A DNA stretch of 64,000 nt, from NCBI RefSeq assembly GCF_030817215.1, contig NZ_JAUSZA010000001.1:1958501-2022500 (forward strand). Reading direction: 5' to 3'. The notes beneath the pieces were generated by a model that saw only the letters and a list, made by a program, of their open reading frames with translations, was not told the origin of the DNA and made no database searches. The position numbers and the translations under genes are program-made. Below are positions 45,434-56,166 of the stretch, one piece after another (within the stretch, counting starts at the first letter, position 1; the number at the start of each line of letters is the position of its first letter). Source of the stretch: Paenibacillus sp. V4I3. Its GTDB lineage: Bacteria; Bacillota; Bacilli; Paenibacillales; NBRC-103111.

Positions 45434-46964
45434 ATGTTGGAGTTAAAGATAGACTGGGACCATTGGACGGAGCGGATTCGGTCCTATTTTGACGAGACGA
45501 TTCTCCAAAGAGGTTGGGAATATTATACGATTGGCGTCGTAAGGGAAGTTTCAACAGAAGGGACGTCTGTCATTCATGCGCGAGTTATGGGATCGAAAAT
45601 CTACAAGGTACATATAGATCTGAAAGCTTTTACTCGGAGCAGCTGCAGCTGCCCATATGGCTCTTATTGTAAGCATATGGCTTCCGTTCTTTTTGAGGTT
45701 GCGAAGCAAGAAGGTTATAACACAAAGGAATTGTTAACTCCTAGCAAGGCTAAAGTTTTGACACATCCTAAATTTGATTTAACGCCAAAAAAAGCAGTAA
45801 AGCTACCCAAAGCGACGGATACCTGTGAAGAGTGGCGGATCTATTTGAAAAGCAATACGCGAATTCCAAGGTTTATAATGCATTTAGTGTAGAGGAAGTG
45901 TACGCGCGTGCTTGGGGGCAGCTGAATAAGCTGGCGGATGACTGGGAACCGACAATCAGGGGCATTTATGACATTCAGGTCGTGCTGTATTTTATGCTGC
46001 TTTGTGATGCTTGGCGGAATCGAAGTCAGGTATGTATGATTTCTTTTATAATGGTGCGTACTATTTCTCTATAATAGCGAAAAACAGCTGGGGACAGCTC
46101 GCTTCTGCATTGCGGGAGATCGATAATGAAAAAGCGCAGATGAAATACCTAAGGCATTTGAAGGAACAATTCACATATGAATTGGGCTGAGGTCAAGAAG
46201 CTGCTGTGGACAGGGCTGCTGTATGAAAAGAGTCTGGTAGCGGACGAGCTTGCTAAATTGTAGCTAATTGCTGCCGATCAAAGCAGGAAAAGCGATGCTC
46301 CTGAAGCAGCGGTTATAAGGTTAGCGCATTTTGACATTATGAGTGAAAATCACGAGAATGCTTGGGAGCGGGTTACAACTGGGGTTGATGTGATCGAACC
46401 GGAGGATTGGTTTGGCTATTTGCATACCTTTGTTGTGGAAGAGCAATGGGATCGGTTATTGAAATGGCTCCGCTGGCTTGGGCCCGAGGTACGCAAAGAT
46501 GCATGCTTTATGCGAGTGATTACCTTATTTTATGGAAAGAAGTAGCTGGGCATTTAGAAGTTGAAAAAGAACATAGGGAGGCCATGGTAATACTTTTACC
46601 GGCAAGTTATCGGGATTATTCTAGCTTCCTGCTGGAAAAAGAGGAATACAAAGCATGGGCTGACTTATGTTTGCTGTTAAATTTATCACCGATTCATATT
46701 GCATCCTCCGAGTTAAAAATAGTCGAAAAAGCTGATGTACGTGTGCTGCTTCCGATCTATCACTATGCGGCTGAGGAATGTATTCATAGTAAAAATCGCG
46801 ACGCTTATAGACAAGCTATCAAATTGCTTAAAAAGCTGGCGGCTGCCTATAAAAAGCTGAAGCAAACGCCTCGTTTCGAGGACTATGTTCAGCAGCTAAG
46901 TAAACAATATTCGCGCTACCGCGCGTTTCAAGAGGAATTGCGGAAAGGGAAGCTAATTACATGA
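45434..46964 (+). pseudogene. Broken SWIM zinc-finger protein (YwqB-like)
   Basis: The N-terminal 150 codons hold an intact SWIM motif CxC...CxH (SCSCPYGSYCKHMASVLF). The frame then breaks repeatedly: near 45833 (TGGCGG where TGGGCGG restores EEWADLFEKQYANSKVYNAF), near 46027 (restoring GMYDFFYNGAYYFSIIAKNSWGQL), near 46180, an in-frame TAG at 46261, and near 46540, before the last open stretch (EYKAWADLCLLLNLSPIH... to 46964). At least four indels and one stop. SWIM proteins pair with SNF2 helicases (ywqB-ywqA order in Bacillus), which is what follows here. Function presumably lost. Confidence 0.8.
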
Positions 46965-49900
46965 TCAGCTTGTCACAGATACATATCAGAGTACAGAGAC
47001 TCCCTTCGGGGAGCTTTGTCTGTTACGGAGAAAACGAACAGGCTAACGAGGTTCCTGGGTATATGCTTAGAAAGCTGCTTTTTGCTTGGCATGAGCGGTC
47101 CTATTATGGGACGCAGATCGAAAGCATTCAGTCCGAATACGGGGAGGGCTTAGTTCTAACTCCATATATGGCGATGGATTATTTGGCTGCGCCGGGTATT
47201 TTATTGCATGGGAAATTATCGTGGGATGAGGATGTACGATTGCTGCAGCGAGGGGCCGCTTTATATAAAGAGGCGTTGGCTTATGGGTGGTATTTACCCT
47301 CGTATGAACATTGGTGCTCAGGGAAGATGGGTTGGAAGCTGCAGCTTCCTGAGGAGAAGCAGGAGGAGTTTCAGCGACTTGCAGAGGGCAATCGGCTGGA
47401 CGAAGCTTTTTGGCAGGAATGGTTCAATGCAGTTATCGGGGAGTTGCTGGTTCTTGATCCTGCTTCGGAAATAAGTACGGCCTGGAATCGATTGCTAGAA
47501 GGGAATGTGCTGCTTCGGGTGGATGACGAAAAGTCTGCGGCGGCAAGGGCCAATTTAAGCTGGATGCAAGAAGAGGATTGGCTTCTGGCGATTGGCTGGA
47601 AGCAGGACGATGCTCCGTACCGCATATGTGTGCAGTTGGTGGAGCCCTATGCGGAGACGTATGTAGATGGGACGACGACTGCCAAAGATGATGGGGCAGA
47701 TTGGCGGCTTAGATTCATTGTGCAGGATCGTAAGGATACCAATCGATTCGTGGAGTTTAGTACGACGGGCAACTGTTTAACTGGTCAAATTCCTATGGCT
47801 TGGCAGGAAGGAATTTGGGAAAGGATACAGGAGCAAACAGATCGCATTCTGCGTATTTTACCTTTATTGGAAAGCGAATATCAGAAGAGGAAGATTATGG
47901 AGAAGTTGTCTGATGATCAGGCGTGGGAGTTTCTCACTGAAATGAGTTTGCAGCTTGTTACGGCTGGCATTTCTGTCTTCTTACCATCTTGGTGGGAGGA
48001 GCTTCAACGTCTGCGCCCGCAGCTTCGGGCCAAGTTGCGAAGCTCAGTTGGTACTTCGCGTAAGTCCATGTTTGGGATGGATCAGATTATCAAATTCGAC
48101 TGGAGGGTCGCCTTAGGCGGGCTGGATCTGTCCGAGGAAGAATTCCACCAATTGGCGGCGCAGAAGAAGCGGCTGATCTACATTCGGGGCAAATGGGTGC
48201 AGCTTGATCCCGCCTACTTGGAGCAGATCAGGGCCGCGATGCGGCAGGTGGAGAGGAAGAAGGGACTTTCTTTCCGGGATGTTTTAGAGATGCATCTGTT
48301 AGAGGGTGGCGGAGAAGAGGATCTAGGGGCTGCTGAGGATGGGAAGTCGAGAGCTGAGGAAGAAAAGCTGAAATGTAAGGATGAAAAGAAAGAAACACTT
48401 AAGATCCGCGTGGAGCTGAACAGCAGCTTGCGGACCTTGATGAAGCAGTTGAATCAGACGAAGTCCATTCCACTTGTTGAACGGATTGACGGCCTAGAGG
48501 CCGATCTAAGGCATTATCAGGTTGAGGGTGTGTCCGTAGTTCCTTTTTCTGCGTGAGATGGGTCTGGGCGGGTGTCTGGCGGATGATATGGGACTTGGGA
48601 AGACGGTTCAGTTTATTGCTTATTTGTTGGCTGCAAGTTCAAGGTCAGTAGGGAAGGATTCGGTACCATCCCTGCTGGTTTGTCCAACCTCCGTACTTGG
48701 GAACTGGCAAAAAGAGCTCGCGCGTTTCACGCCATCTCTTAAGGTGCATCTCCATTACGGGGCGCAGCGTGCAAAAGGGGAAGAATTCCAGACTTCTATT
48801 CAAGGGACAGACCTGGTGATGGCATCATATAACATCGCTCAGCTGGACGAAGAAGAGTTATCAGGCGTGACCTGGAACGCGCTTTGTTTGGACGAAGCGC
48901 AAAATATTAAAAATGCTTACACGAAGCAGTCCCAAGCTATTCGGGGTTTAAATGCTCGCCAACGCGTTGCTTTGACAGGGACGCCGATTGAGAATCGTTT
49001 GACCGAGCTGTGGTCGATTTTTGACTTTATTAATCCAGGGTACCTAGGGACCCTGAGTCATTTCAATCATCAATATGTGGGACCCATTGAGAAAAGCAGC
49101 GATGGCTCGCCGGAATTGACCTCCCGTGTACAGCGTTTGGTTCGTCCGTTCCTTTTGCGACGAGTAAAGAAAGATCCGGCCATTCAGCTTGATTTGCCAG
49201 ATAAGTATGAGTCTAAAGCATATGTTGCTTTGACCCCTGAGCAGGGGGCGCTGTACGAGAACGTCGTGCAAAGCTTGATGAAGAAGATTGATAGCCTCAG
49301 CGGCATGGAGAAAAAAGGATTGATTCTGGCTTCGCTTATGAAGCTGAAGCAGATCTGTGATCATCCTTCATTGTTTCTGAAGGATGGGGATGGAACGGGG
49401 GCAGTTAGTGCCGCCCCCGCTGTGGAGAGAGCAGTGCGCTCAGCCAAGCTGGAGCGACTGCTTGAAATGATCGACGAACTAAGGAGCGAAGGAGGCAGCT
49501 GCCTCATCTTCACCCAGTTCGTAGAGATGGGCCACCTCCTGCAGGCTGTGATCTCGCAGGAGCGGGGTGAACCCGTGCAGTTTTTGCACGGGGGACTGAC
49601 TAAGGCGAAGCGCGATGATATGATCGCGCGCTTCCAAGATGACGCGCTCCCGAATGCGGAGCGCTGCAGGATCTTCATCCTCTCGCTGAAAGCAGGAGGA
49701 ACCGGTCTCAACCTCACCGCGGCGAACCATGTTTTCCACTTCGACCGCTGGTGGAATCCCGCCGTGGAGAACCAGGCAACGGATCGCGCCTTCCGCATCG
49801 GCCAAACCCGCGATGTGCAGGTGCACAAGTTCGTCACCCTTGGCACGCTAGAAGAGCGCATCGACGAGATGATCGAGCGCAAAAAGGGACTCAGCGACCA

Positions 49901-49994
49901 AATTGTCGGCACCGGCGAGAACTGGGTCACCGAGATGTCCTCGGGCGAGCTTCGTGAGTTGTTCGCTTTGAGGCAGGAGTGGATGGAGAAGTGA
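46961..49994 (+). pseudogene. SNF2-family DEAD/H helicase (YwqA-like), split by a frameshift at the start of the ATPase core
   Basis: The N-terminal half (46961-48556, 531 codons) is the HepA-specific region preceding the helicase core and ends LRHYQVEGVS, then goes out of frame at GTCCGTAGTTCC (about 48530-48545), where a TCC-TGG-TTC reading would give the expected VSWFLFLREMGLGG. The C-terminal half (from 48558) has Walker A DDMGLGKT, DEAQ box LCLDEAQNIKN, TGTPIENRLTELWSI, and the helicase C motifs FLHGGLTKAKRDDMI, GGTGLNLTAANHVFHFDRWWNPAVENQATDRAFRIGQ. Apart from this break it is full-length, unlike the SWIM gene before it. Confidence 0.85.
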
Positions 49995-50189
49995 ATGTGA
50001 GTTAGTGCAGGTGCTTACTTTGGTTGTAGGGATACCTCCATTTTACCATTTCTCACATAGGTGCATTTTTGTTTTTTATCCGATTTTATGAGCTTTTTGA
50101 AAAGGCTCTAATAGGGCGATTTGACATTGAGCCTCTGCGGGAATGATTTCAAGCTAAAGGGGCGAACCCTTGTGGTTTCGTAGTCTACT

Positions 50190-50422
50190 TTATCTATTCA
50201 GAGTAGCGATCAAGAAAATTCTGGAATACCGACCTTTCACATGACGACAATGCTCCGTGATTCCTATTCCTTTAAAGATTTACCCTCATGGTCCAGCTTC
50301 TAAGCAACGCTATTCCTTAGTTTTGTCAAGATCAATCTGGCATGGTTATCGCCGAAACTATCAATAGCATGCCGCACATCCTCCAGGTTACCGATACGAC
50401 TTCAAGTGGGAGTTTTCGACAC
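50190..50422 (-). pseudogene. Decayed small leftward gene of unknown family
   Basis: Reading leftward from GTG 50422 (GGAGGCAAG upstream), the translation is protein-like but interrupted: MSKTPT, stop, SRIGNLEDVRHAIDSFGDNH, ARLILTKLRNSVA, stop, KLDHEGKSLKE, then a 1-nt frame change at GAATAGG into IGITEHCRHVKGRYSRIF and a stop at 50190. Two stops plus one indel in about 78 codons. I do not recognise the family. It is the only coding trace in 49995-50539; the remainder of that gap shows nothing I can name. Confidence 0.6.
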
Positions 50423-50539
50423 CTTGCCTCCGATCAACTATCTATGTATACTAATTACTATAAAATAATAGTAGGATTCTGTCGTAAAACGTTGAAAGCA
50501 CATCATGAAAATACATACAAACAAGAAGGAGAGCGGTCA

Positions 50540-51564
50540 GTGTACAAGAAGAAATTAGTTTGAGGGAGATACTTGAAGCCTTTTGGAGCGGAAAAAGGAT
50601 TATTTCAGTGATAACTATATTATCAATCTTAATTGGTGTTGTATTTACTTTTTTCATGCAACCAACCATCTATGAAACGACTGCAATGGTTCGAATCAAT
50701 GACAATAATAGGATTACAAAGAAAAAAATAATAATCTTAAAGCAATCAATTCCTCTAATGAATCCACTAAGACAGATGTAGTATTGAATCGCATGATTCA
50801 GGAATTGAACTTAGATAAAAATATTTATTATGCAAGTAGCTTACGTGATGATATTAAAATAGCCTAGGTGAAAGATTCAAATATAGTTAAGTTTCAAGTA
50901 AAAGATACTGAGCCAACACTAATTACTGAAATCGCCATTTTTATGCCATTTGAAATGGGAACCAAAATCGAGATTTCCGATCATTTTGATACGATTGTAA
51001 ACTTTTAATATAAATATACTAAAATTTGGATGATGGTATTTCTGTAGTATAAACAGAGATCAACGAGGCCAAGAAACAGTTAGAAACGTCTCCTGAGAAA
51101 TTGATTACAAAGAAATCACTTGCAGATGACCCGAATCTTCAGTCTGTTTTATCTGACAGTGGAAGCAAAAGCAATAAACAACTCGGAACGCTACAGTTAA
51201 CAAATGAGGAGATTAATCCAGTAAGCACGAGTCTTCAAACTAAAGTTTCGGAAAAAAATCTCACATTGTCTAAGCTGAATGGGTCTAAAACAGTTGAAAA
51301 TAATAAAATTACAGCAATTGATACGATTTTTGCTGATTTGGAAAAGCGACTTAATAATGAAAGTATCGACTCCAGTGAATCTCGACGACTGCTAGATGGT
51401 TTGCATGCTAGTTTCGTTATACTAGCGCTAGAGCTTTTTGAACCGATAAGTCCAAAGAAGGCGCTGAATCTTGCTTTATCATTTGTTATTGGCTGCTAGT
51501 GTGTTTCGTTGTGTTCTTTGAGTGTTATTGGAAGAAAGCCAGGCTCCAAGACACCAATATATAA
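50540..51564 (+). pseudogene. Broken Wzz/CpsC-type polysaccharide chain-length regulator
   Basis: The N-terminus VQEEISLREILEAFWSGKR leads to a transmembrane helix (VITILSILIGVVFTFFM) and the Wzz opening PTIYETTAMVRI, then frame loss near 50710, an in-frame TAG near 50865, further stops, a readable coiled-coil stretch (51101-51420) and a final LNLALSFVIGC membrane helix followed by another frame change (VCFVVFFECYWKKARLQD) to 51564. The presumptive start is GTG 50540 in a shifted frame. At the head of the glycan cluster it would normally set polymer length. Confidence 0.75.
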
Positions 51565-51659
51565 ATCAGTATAGAACATTAGAAGCTCATAATTACCCAA
51601 TATCTGGATGATTGTGTAATGAGTTTTTTTAATGAGGATTAGGTACAGGGGGTTTCCGT

Positions 51660-53570
51660 ATGAGTAGAGTTGTTAGAACTTTAATACTAATGCTTGTAGA
51701 TACTATTTTAATATGTTCTTCCATTTATTTGGCGTATTTGTTGCGGTTTGATTTTGATATTAAGCCTGTTTATGCCGACAAAATACCATATGTGATGATT
51801 TTGACCGCCATACTCGTGCTTAATAGTCTATATTATTTCAAAGTTTATAGAAAGCTTTGGCAGTATGCAAGTATAGGTGACCTTATATCTATAATTAAAG
51901 GAGTAAACGTTGGCTCCATTCTCTTCTTTACGATTCATCATCTTGGTGTTCTTTATTATTATCCTGAACTTGTTGTTCCAAGAAGCATTTATGCATTATC
52001 TGCTCTAATTATGATGTTGAGTATAGGGGGGTCAAGATTTGTATGGAGAATACTTCACGACAACTACATTAAAATTCAACCACATCATCGACGGACTCTA
52101 ATTGTTGGAGCCGGCAGTGCAGGGACTATGATCGTGAAGGAGTTAAAGCATTCAAATTCGGAATATTATCCTGTTGCTTTTATAGATGATGATGCGAATA
52201 AAACGACATTAGAAGTGCTGGGTGTACCTATTGTTGGAAATCGTATGGATATCCCGAAAATAGTAGAGAAATATCATATTCAAGATATTATTATAGCTCT
52301 CCCTTCTTTATCGAAAGCAGAAACGGCAGAAATATTAGCTATATGCAAAGAAACACATTGTATGATCAAAATTATACCTAAGATGAAAGATTTAATTAAT
52401 GGTAAAGTTGCTATAAAAAAAATTCGGGATGTAGGTGTGGAAGACTTATTAGGCAGAGATCCAGTGAAGGTTGATTTAGTGGAAATGTCTAATTATTTAT
52501 CGGGACATACGGTTCTCGTTACAGGTGCTGGAGGATCAATCGGCTCAGAGTTGTGCCTCCAATTGGCAACGTTTTCCCCTAAAAAACTTATACTACTAGG
52601 TCATGGGGAAAATAGCATCTATGAAATTGAATTGGAATTAAGGAATAAATTCCCTGATTTACAAATCGAAGCAGTAATCGCGGATATCCAAGATAAGTAT
52701 CGTTTGAATCAGGTTTTTGATATTCAAAGACCAGAAGTGGTCTTTCATGCCGCCGCGCATAAGCATGTGCCATTAATGGAACATAATCCGATCGAAGCAA
52801 TCAAGAACAACGTTATTGGAACGAAGAATGTTGCAGAATGTTCTCATGAGTATAAGTCTTTAAGATTTGTTATGATATCAACAGATAAAGCAGTCAATCC
52901 TACGAATGTCATGGGGGCATGTAAACGTATTGCCGAAATGATTGTGCAGAGTCTTGATAAAATTAGTGAAACGCAGTTTGCTGCTGTACGATTTGGCAAT
53001 GTATTGGGTAGCAGAGGCAGCGTAATTCCTATTTTCAAAAAACAAATTGAACAAGGTGGTCCAGTCACGGTTACTCATCCGGATATGATTCGGTATTTCA
53101 TGACGATTCCCGAAGCGGTTCAACTTGTTATTCAAACAGGTGCTTTAGCTCGGGGGGGAGAAATTTTTATCTTGGATATGGGGAATCCAGTGAAAATCTC
53201 AGATTTGGCTAAAGATTTAATACAACTTTCAGGCTTTGAACCAGGCAAGGATATTAAGGTAGAGTATACAGGGATTCGTCCAGGAGAAAAGTTGTTTGAA
53301 GAAATATTAACACGCGAAGAAGGTGCGGTTGCAACGAAGCATAACCGAATCTATGTAGGACAAGCATCGGGTATGAGTTATGATGAGGTAATCAATAATG
53401 TTCGAAAACTAGAGCATCTTATGAAACTGTCACCTAGTGTAGCAGAAGTTAAACAAGTGTTGAAGGAAGTTGTGCCAACATATCAATGCAATGAACAAAT
53501 TGGAGTTCAAGCAGTCAAAGAGTCTGTACGTGCGTCGCTCGAAATGGTAGCTACTATTGGGACGAAATAA
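51660..53570 (+). CDS. Membrane UDP-GlcNAc 4,6-dehydratase (PglF/CapD/EpsC family)
   Basis: 636 residues. Four N-terminal membrane helices (to about 140), a CoA-binding-like Rossmann domain (LIVGAGSAGTMIVKEL near 145), then the SDR catalytic domain from about 280: VLVTGAGGSIGSELCLQLA, HAAAHKHVPLMEHNP, and the atypical active site STDKAVNPTNVMGACKR (Met replacing Tyr, as in PglF/CapD). Makes UDP-4-keto-6-deoxy-GlcNAc. With the PglE-, PglC- and PglD-type genes downstream it would begin diacetylbacillosamine synthesis. AT-rich, like the rest of the cluster. Confidence 0.9.
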   Translation: MSRVVRTLILMLVDTILICSSIYLAYLLRFDFDIKPVYADKIPYVMILTAILVLNSLYYFKVYRKLWQYASIGDLISIIKGVNVGSILFFTIHHLGVLYYYPELVVPRSIYALSALIMMLSIGGSRFVWRILHDNYIKIQPHHRRTLIVGAGSAGTMIVKELKHSNSEYYPVAFIDDDANKTTLEVLGVPIVGNRMDIPKIVEKYHIQDIIIALPSLSKAETAEILAICKETHCMIKIIPKMKDLINGKVAIKKIRDVGVEDLLGRDPVKVDLVEMSNYLSGHTVLVTGAGGSIGSELCLQLATFSPKKLILLGHGENSIYEIELELRNKFPDLQIEAVIADIQDKYRLNQVFDIQRPEVVFHAAAHKHVPLMEHNPIEAIKNNVIGTKNVAECSHEYKSLRFVMISTDKAVNPTNVMGACKRIAEMIVQSLDKISETQFAAVRFGNVLGSRGSVIPIFKKQIEQGGPVTVTHPDMIRYFMTIPEAVQLVIQTGALARGGEIFILDMGNPVKISDLAKDLIQLSGFEPGKDIKVEYTGIRPGEKLFEEILTREEGAVATKHNRIYVGQASGMSYDEVINNVRKLEHLMKLSPSVAEVKQVLKEVVPTYQCNEQIGVQAVKESVRASLEMVATIGTK

Positions 53571-53598
53571 ATGGATAAATTTGTGGGAGATGGTAAGG

Positions 53599-55995
53599 TT
53601 GTCTAATAAAGGTTATAAAGAACATTTATTAAAGAAGCAAACGATTCCTGTGTTGTATTGGACAATAATAAGTATTGTTAGTCTAATTTTATTTATTACT
53701 CCATATTTTAAAGGACTTTTTAATGGTGGAAGTATTACGTTTCAACTTCCAATAAATATTACCTTAATAAGTTGTATGGTTTTGTTAATGTTAGTTTCAG
53801 TTTTTTTCTATAAAAATTGGAAGTTAGAAAGTTTGCGAGACATATTTAGCTTATTTATTTGGCTGATCCCTTTATCATATTTACTCTCACAAATAAATGC
53901 AGCCTCACCTTTTCAAGCAAAATTTTCATTTTACATTAGCATTTCTTATGTTGTAATGTTTCTAGTTGGGGCATATTTTAGTAATACCAATAAAAGCTTA
54001 CAGTTTATTAATTATAGTATTCTATTTTCTGGTTATATAATTGTATTGTTTGGTTTATTAAACTGGTTCGGACAAGTTCATTATCAGGATTCTGTACTAG
54101 ATCTTCGTTTGTCAAATGTATTTCAGTATGCGAATGCATATGCTGCATTTTTACTAGCATTAATTGTATTAACAATTTTTAATATTTTAGTGTCAAAAAA
54201 GCTACTCTGGCGCATGTTGCATTCATTCATGCTTGTGCCCGTCTTATTGTCATTTCTTTTAACGTTATCCCGAGCAGGATACATACTTCTGCCAATATTA
54301 ATATTGTTATGTTTGCCTTTATTTACATTATTTCAACAAATAAAGTTAATAGTTAATTTATTAATGGGTATTGTTCTATCGATTTCTATTTATAACAAAG
54401 TTTGGCAAATTGGTTTGGCTATGAATAAGAAATTTTCACTCTATGAAAGTCTCCAAGGCTGGGCATTTATAGGGATAGCTTGCTTAGTAGGTGCGGCATT
54501 AATTTTATTAATTCAAAAAGTATATGACTGGTACGAGGGAAAATACATCATTGGTTCTGAACATAAAATGTATAAAAATTTCATAATACCAGCAATATTG
54601 CTGGTATTAGGTCTTTTTCTGATTTGGTTTATATTTAATAATTCTAATTCCGATCTTAGTCGGTATAAGTTTTTGCCTGATTTGCTAATACAAAGAATAA
54701 ATAGTATAAGTTCTGGTGACTCAAGTTTTTCGTATCGACTTTGGTATTATGGAGATGCAATACAAGTAGTAAAAGATTATCCGTTTTTTGGCGCCGGTGG
54801 TAATGGATGGTCTGGTCTATACGAATTGTATCAGACGGCTCCTTATACAAGTAGACAAGTTCATAATTTTTACGTTCAATATTTGGTTGAAACAGGTTTG
54901 TTTGGTACTTGCATTTTACTTGTGCTGTTGTTTGGAGTATATAGTTTTTTTCTCATCAATCACTTTAAAAGAAATGAAAATTATAACTATAGGATTCCTT
55001 CGTTTATTGTTGTTACAGCTATACTTGTGCACAGCATGTTTGATTTTGATATGAGTTTCCTTTATTTGGCCATGTTGGTGTTTCTAGGTTTAGGTATAAT
55101 GGTTTCTGAGAGTAGAAACATGCTTCTTAAAAACAAATTGAGCAATATTTTATCGAAATTTTCCAGAGCTAATGCGATCATTCTAAGTATAGCTGTTTTA
55201 ATACTATTCTTTAATTCTATTAAATTATTGAGAGCAAATACTATGTTTGAGAATGCGCAAAATGAACTAAAAGAGCAAAAAAGATTTTCGGTTATAATGG
55301 AAAATTTAAATAAAGCTATAAGTTTAGAACCAAAGCAATTAGAGTATGTATTGTTAAAGATTAATCTTTTGAAATCCATATATTCCCAAACGAGAGACGA
55401 GAAATATTACATTGAGGCATCTAATACTGTTTCTCAATATTTAAGTCATGAACCACAGAACAGTGCTATGCTTGAACAACAATATTCACTCTATATTGCA
55501 AAGTCTGATCTTCAAAAAGCATTACAAAATGTTATAAATCAATTGGAATACAGGCCATGGAATATATCGTTGTTTGAAAGAGCAATCGTACTTTATAATG
55601 AATTGGGTAATGCACAAATGAAGCAGGGGCATCTGCACAATAGTTTTTGGGAGTCCGCTTTAGATTTGTATAATAATACATTATTGATGAAAATCAACGA
55701 ATTTAACAACATGCCGGCAGGCATCCGTAGTGGAACTTCTTTTGTGATAACTTCACAGATATATTTTGCTATAGGGAAGATTGAATTTTTTAATAAAGAT
55801 TTTGAAAAAGCTACTGAATTGTTAAGGGCTAGTGTAAGCAGCAGCAGCGATGAAAAATTGCAAAGCGAAATGTATCGATGGTACATAGCTTCATTGATAA
55901 AAGCTGAGAAGCCATATAAAGAGCTAATGGATTCATTTGTGTTGAAGTATCCTGAGGCGAAAGCACAAATTGAAGAAATAGTATCTACTCCTTAA
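53599..55995 (+). CDS. O-antigen ligase/polymerase (Wzy-like) with C-terminal TPR repeats
   Basis: About 798 residues. Roughly 12-14 membrane segments to about residue 540, with the Wzy_C-type loop between (GDAIQVVKDYPFFGAGGNGW...HNFYVQYLVETG, near 400-450). The remainder is TPR-like (KAISLEPKQLEYVLLKINLLKS; YLSHEPQNSAMLEQQYSLYIAKSD). Start uncertain: TTG 53599 with GGGAG nine bases upstream is preferred over frames beginning at 53557 inside the previous gene. It would polymerise or ligate the lipid-linked glycan outside the membrane. Confidence 0.85.
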   Translation: MSNKGYKEHLLKKQTIPVLYWTIISIVSLILFITPYFKGLFNGGSITFQLPINITLISCMVLLMLVSVFFYKNWKLESLRDIFSLFIWLIPLSYLLSQINAASPFQAKFSFYISISYVVMFLVGAYFSNTNKSLQFINYSILFSGYIIVLFGLLNWFGQVHYQDSVLDLRLSNVFQYANAYAAFLLALIVLTIFNILVSKKLLWRMLHSFMLVPVLLSFLLTLSRAGYILLPILILLCLPLFTLFQQIKLIVNLLMGIVLSISIYNKVWQIGLAMNKKFSLYESLQGWAFIGIACLVGAALILLIQKVYDWYEGKYIIGSEHKMYKNFIIPAILLVLGLFLIWFIFNNSNSDLSRYKFLPDLLIQRINSISSGDSSFSYRLWYYGDAIQVVKDYPFFGAGGNGWSGLYELYQTAPYTSRQVHNFYVQYLVETGLFGTCILLVLLFGVYSFFLINHFKRNENYNYRIPSFIVVTAILVHSMFDFDMSFLYLAMLVFLGLGIMVSESRNMLLKNKLSNILSKFSRANAIILSIAVLILFFNSIKLLRANTMFENAQNELKEQKRFSVIMENLNKAISLEPKQLEYVLLKINLLKSIYSQTRDEKYYIEASNTVSQYLSHEPQNSAMLEQQYSLYIAKSDLQKALQNVINQLEYRPWNISLFERAIVLYNELGNAQMKQGHLHNSFWESALDLYNNTLLMKINEFNNMPAGIRSGTSFVITSQIYFAIGKIEFFNKDFEKATELLRASVSSSSDEKLQSEMYRWYIASLIKAEKPYKELMDSFVLKYPEAKAQIEEIVSTP

Positions 55996-56035
55996 GTAAC
56001 TTACTTTTCAGCTAGGTCAGCACGAGAGCGAATAA

Positions 56036-56152
56036 GTGGTCTGTGTCGGTAATCGCAATGGTTTTCAGCTATTGCCGTGGTTAAAAGAATCGACTGATGT
56101 ACCTCATTCTATTGGCGATACATTTGTAACCCGTTTATATAACATTGATTAG
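56036..56152 (+). pseudogene. Short protein-like remnant before the aminotransferase gene
   Basis: 38 codons, GTG to TAG, reading GNRNGFQLLPWLKESTDV then PHSIGDTFVTRLYNID. No RBS and no recognised family; the composition is protein-like. It may be the C-terminal end of a lost gene or chance. Confidence 0.3.
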
Positions 56153-56166
56153 GGGAAGTGAAAAAT

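Noticed and set aside
50100..50180. Riboswitch in the gap after the helicase gene
   Set aside because: A small AAGGG/CCCTT hairpin is visible, but no known riboswitch core could be matched.
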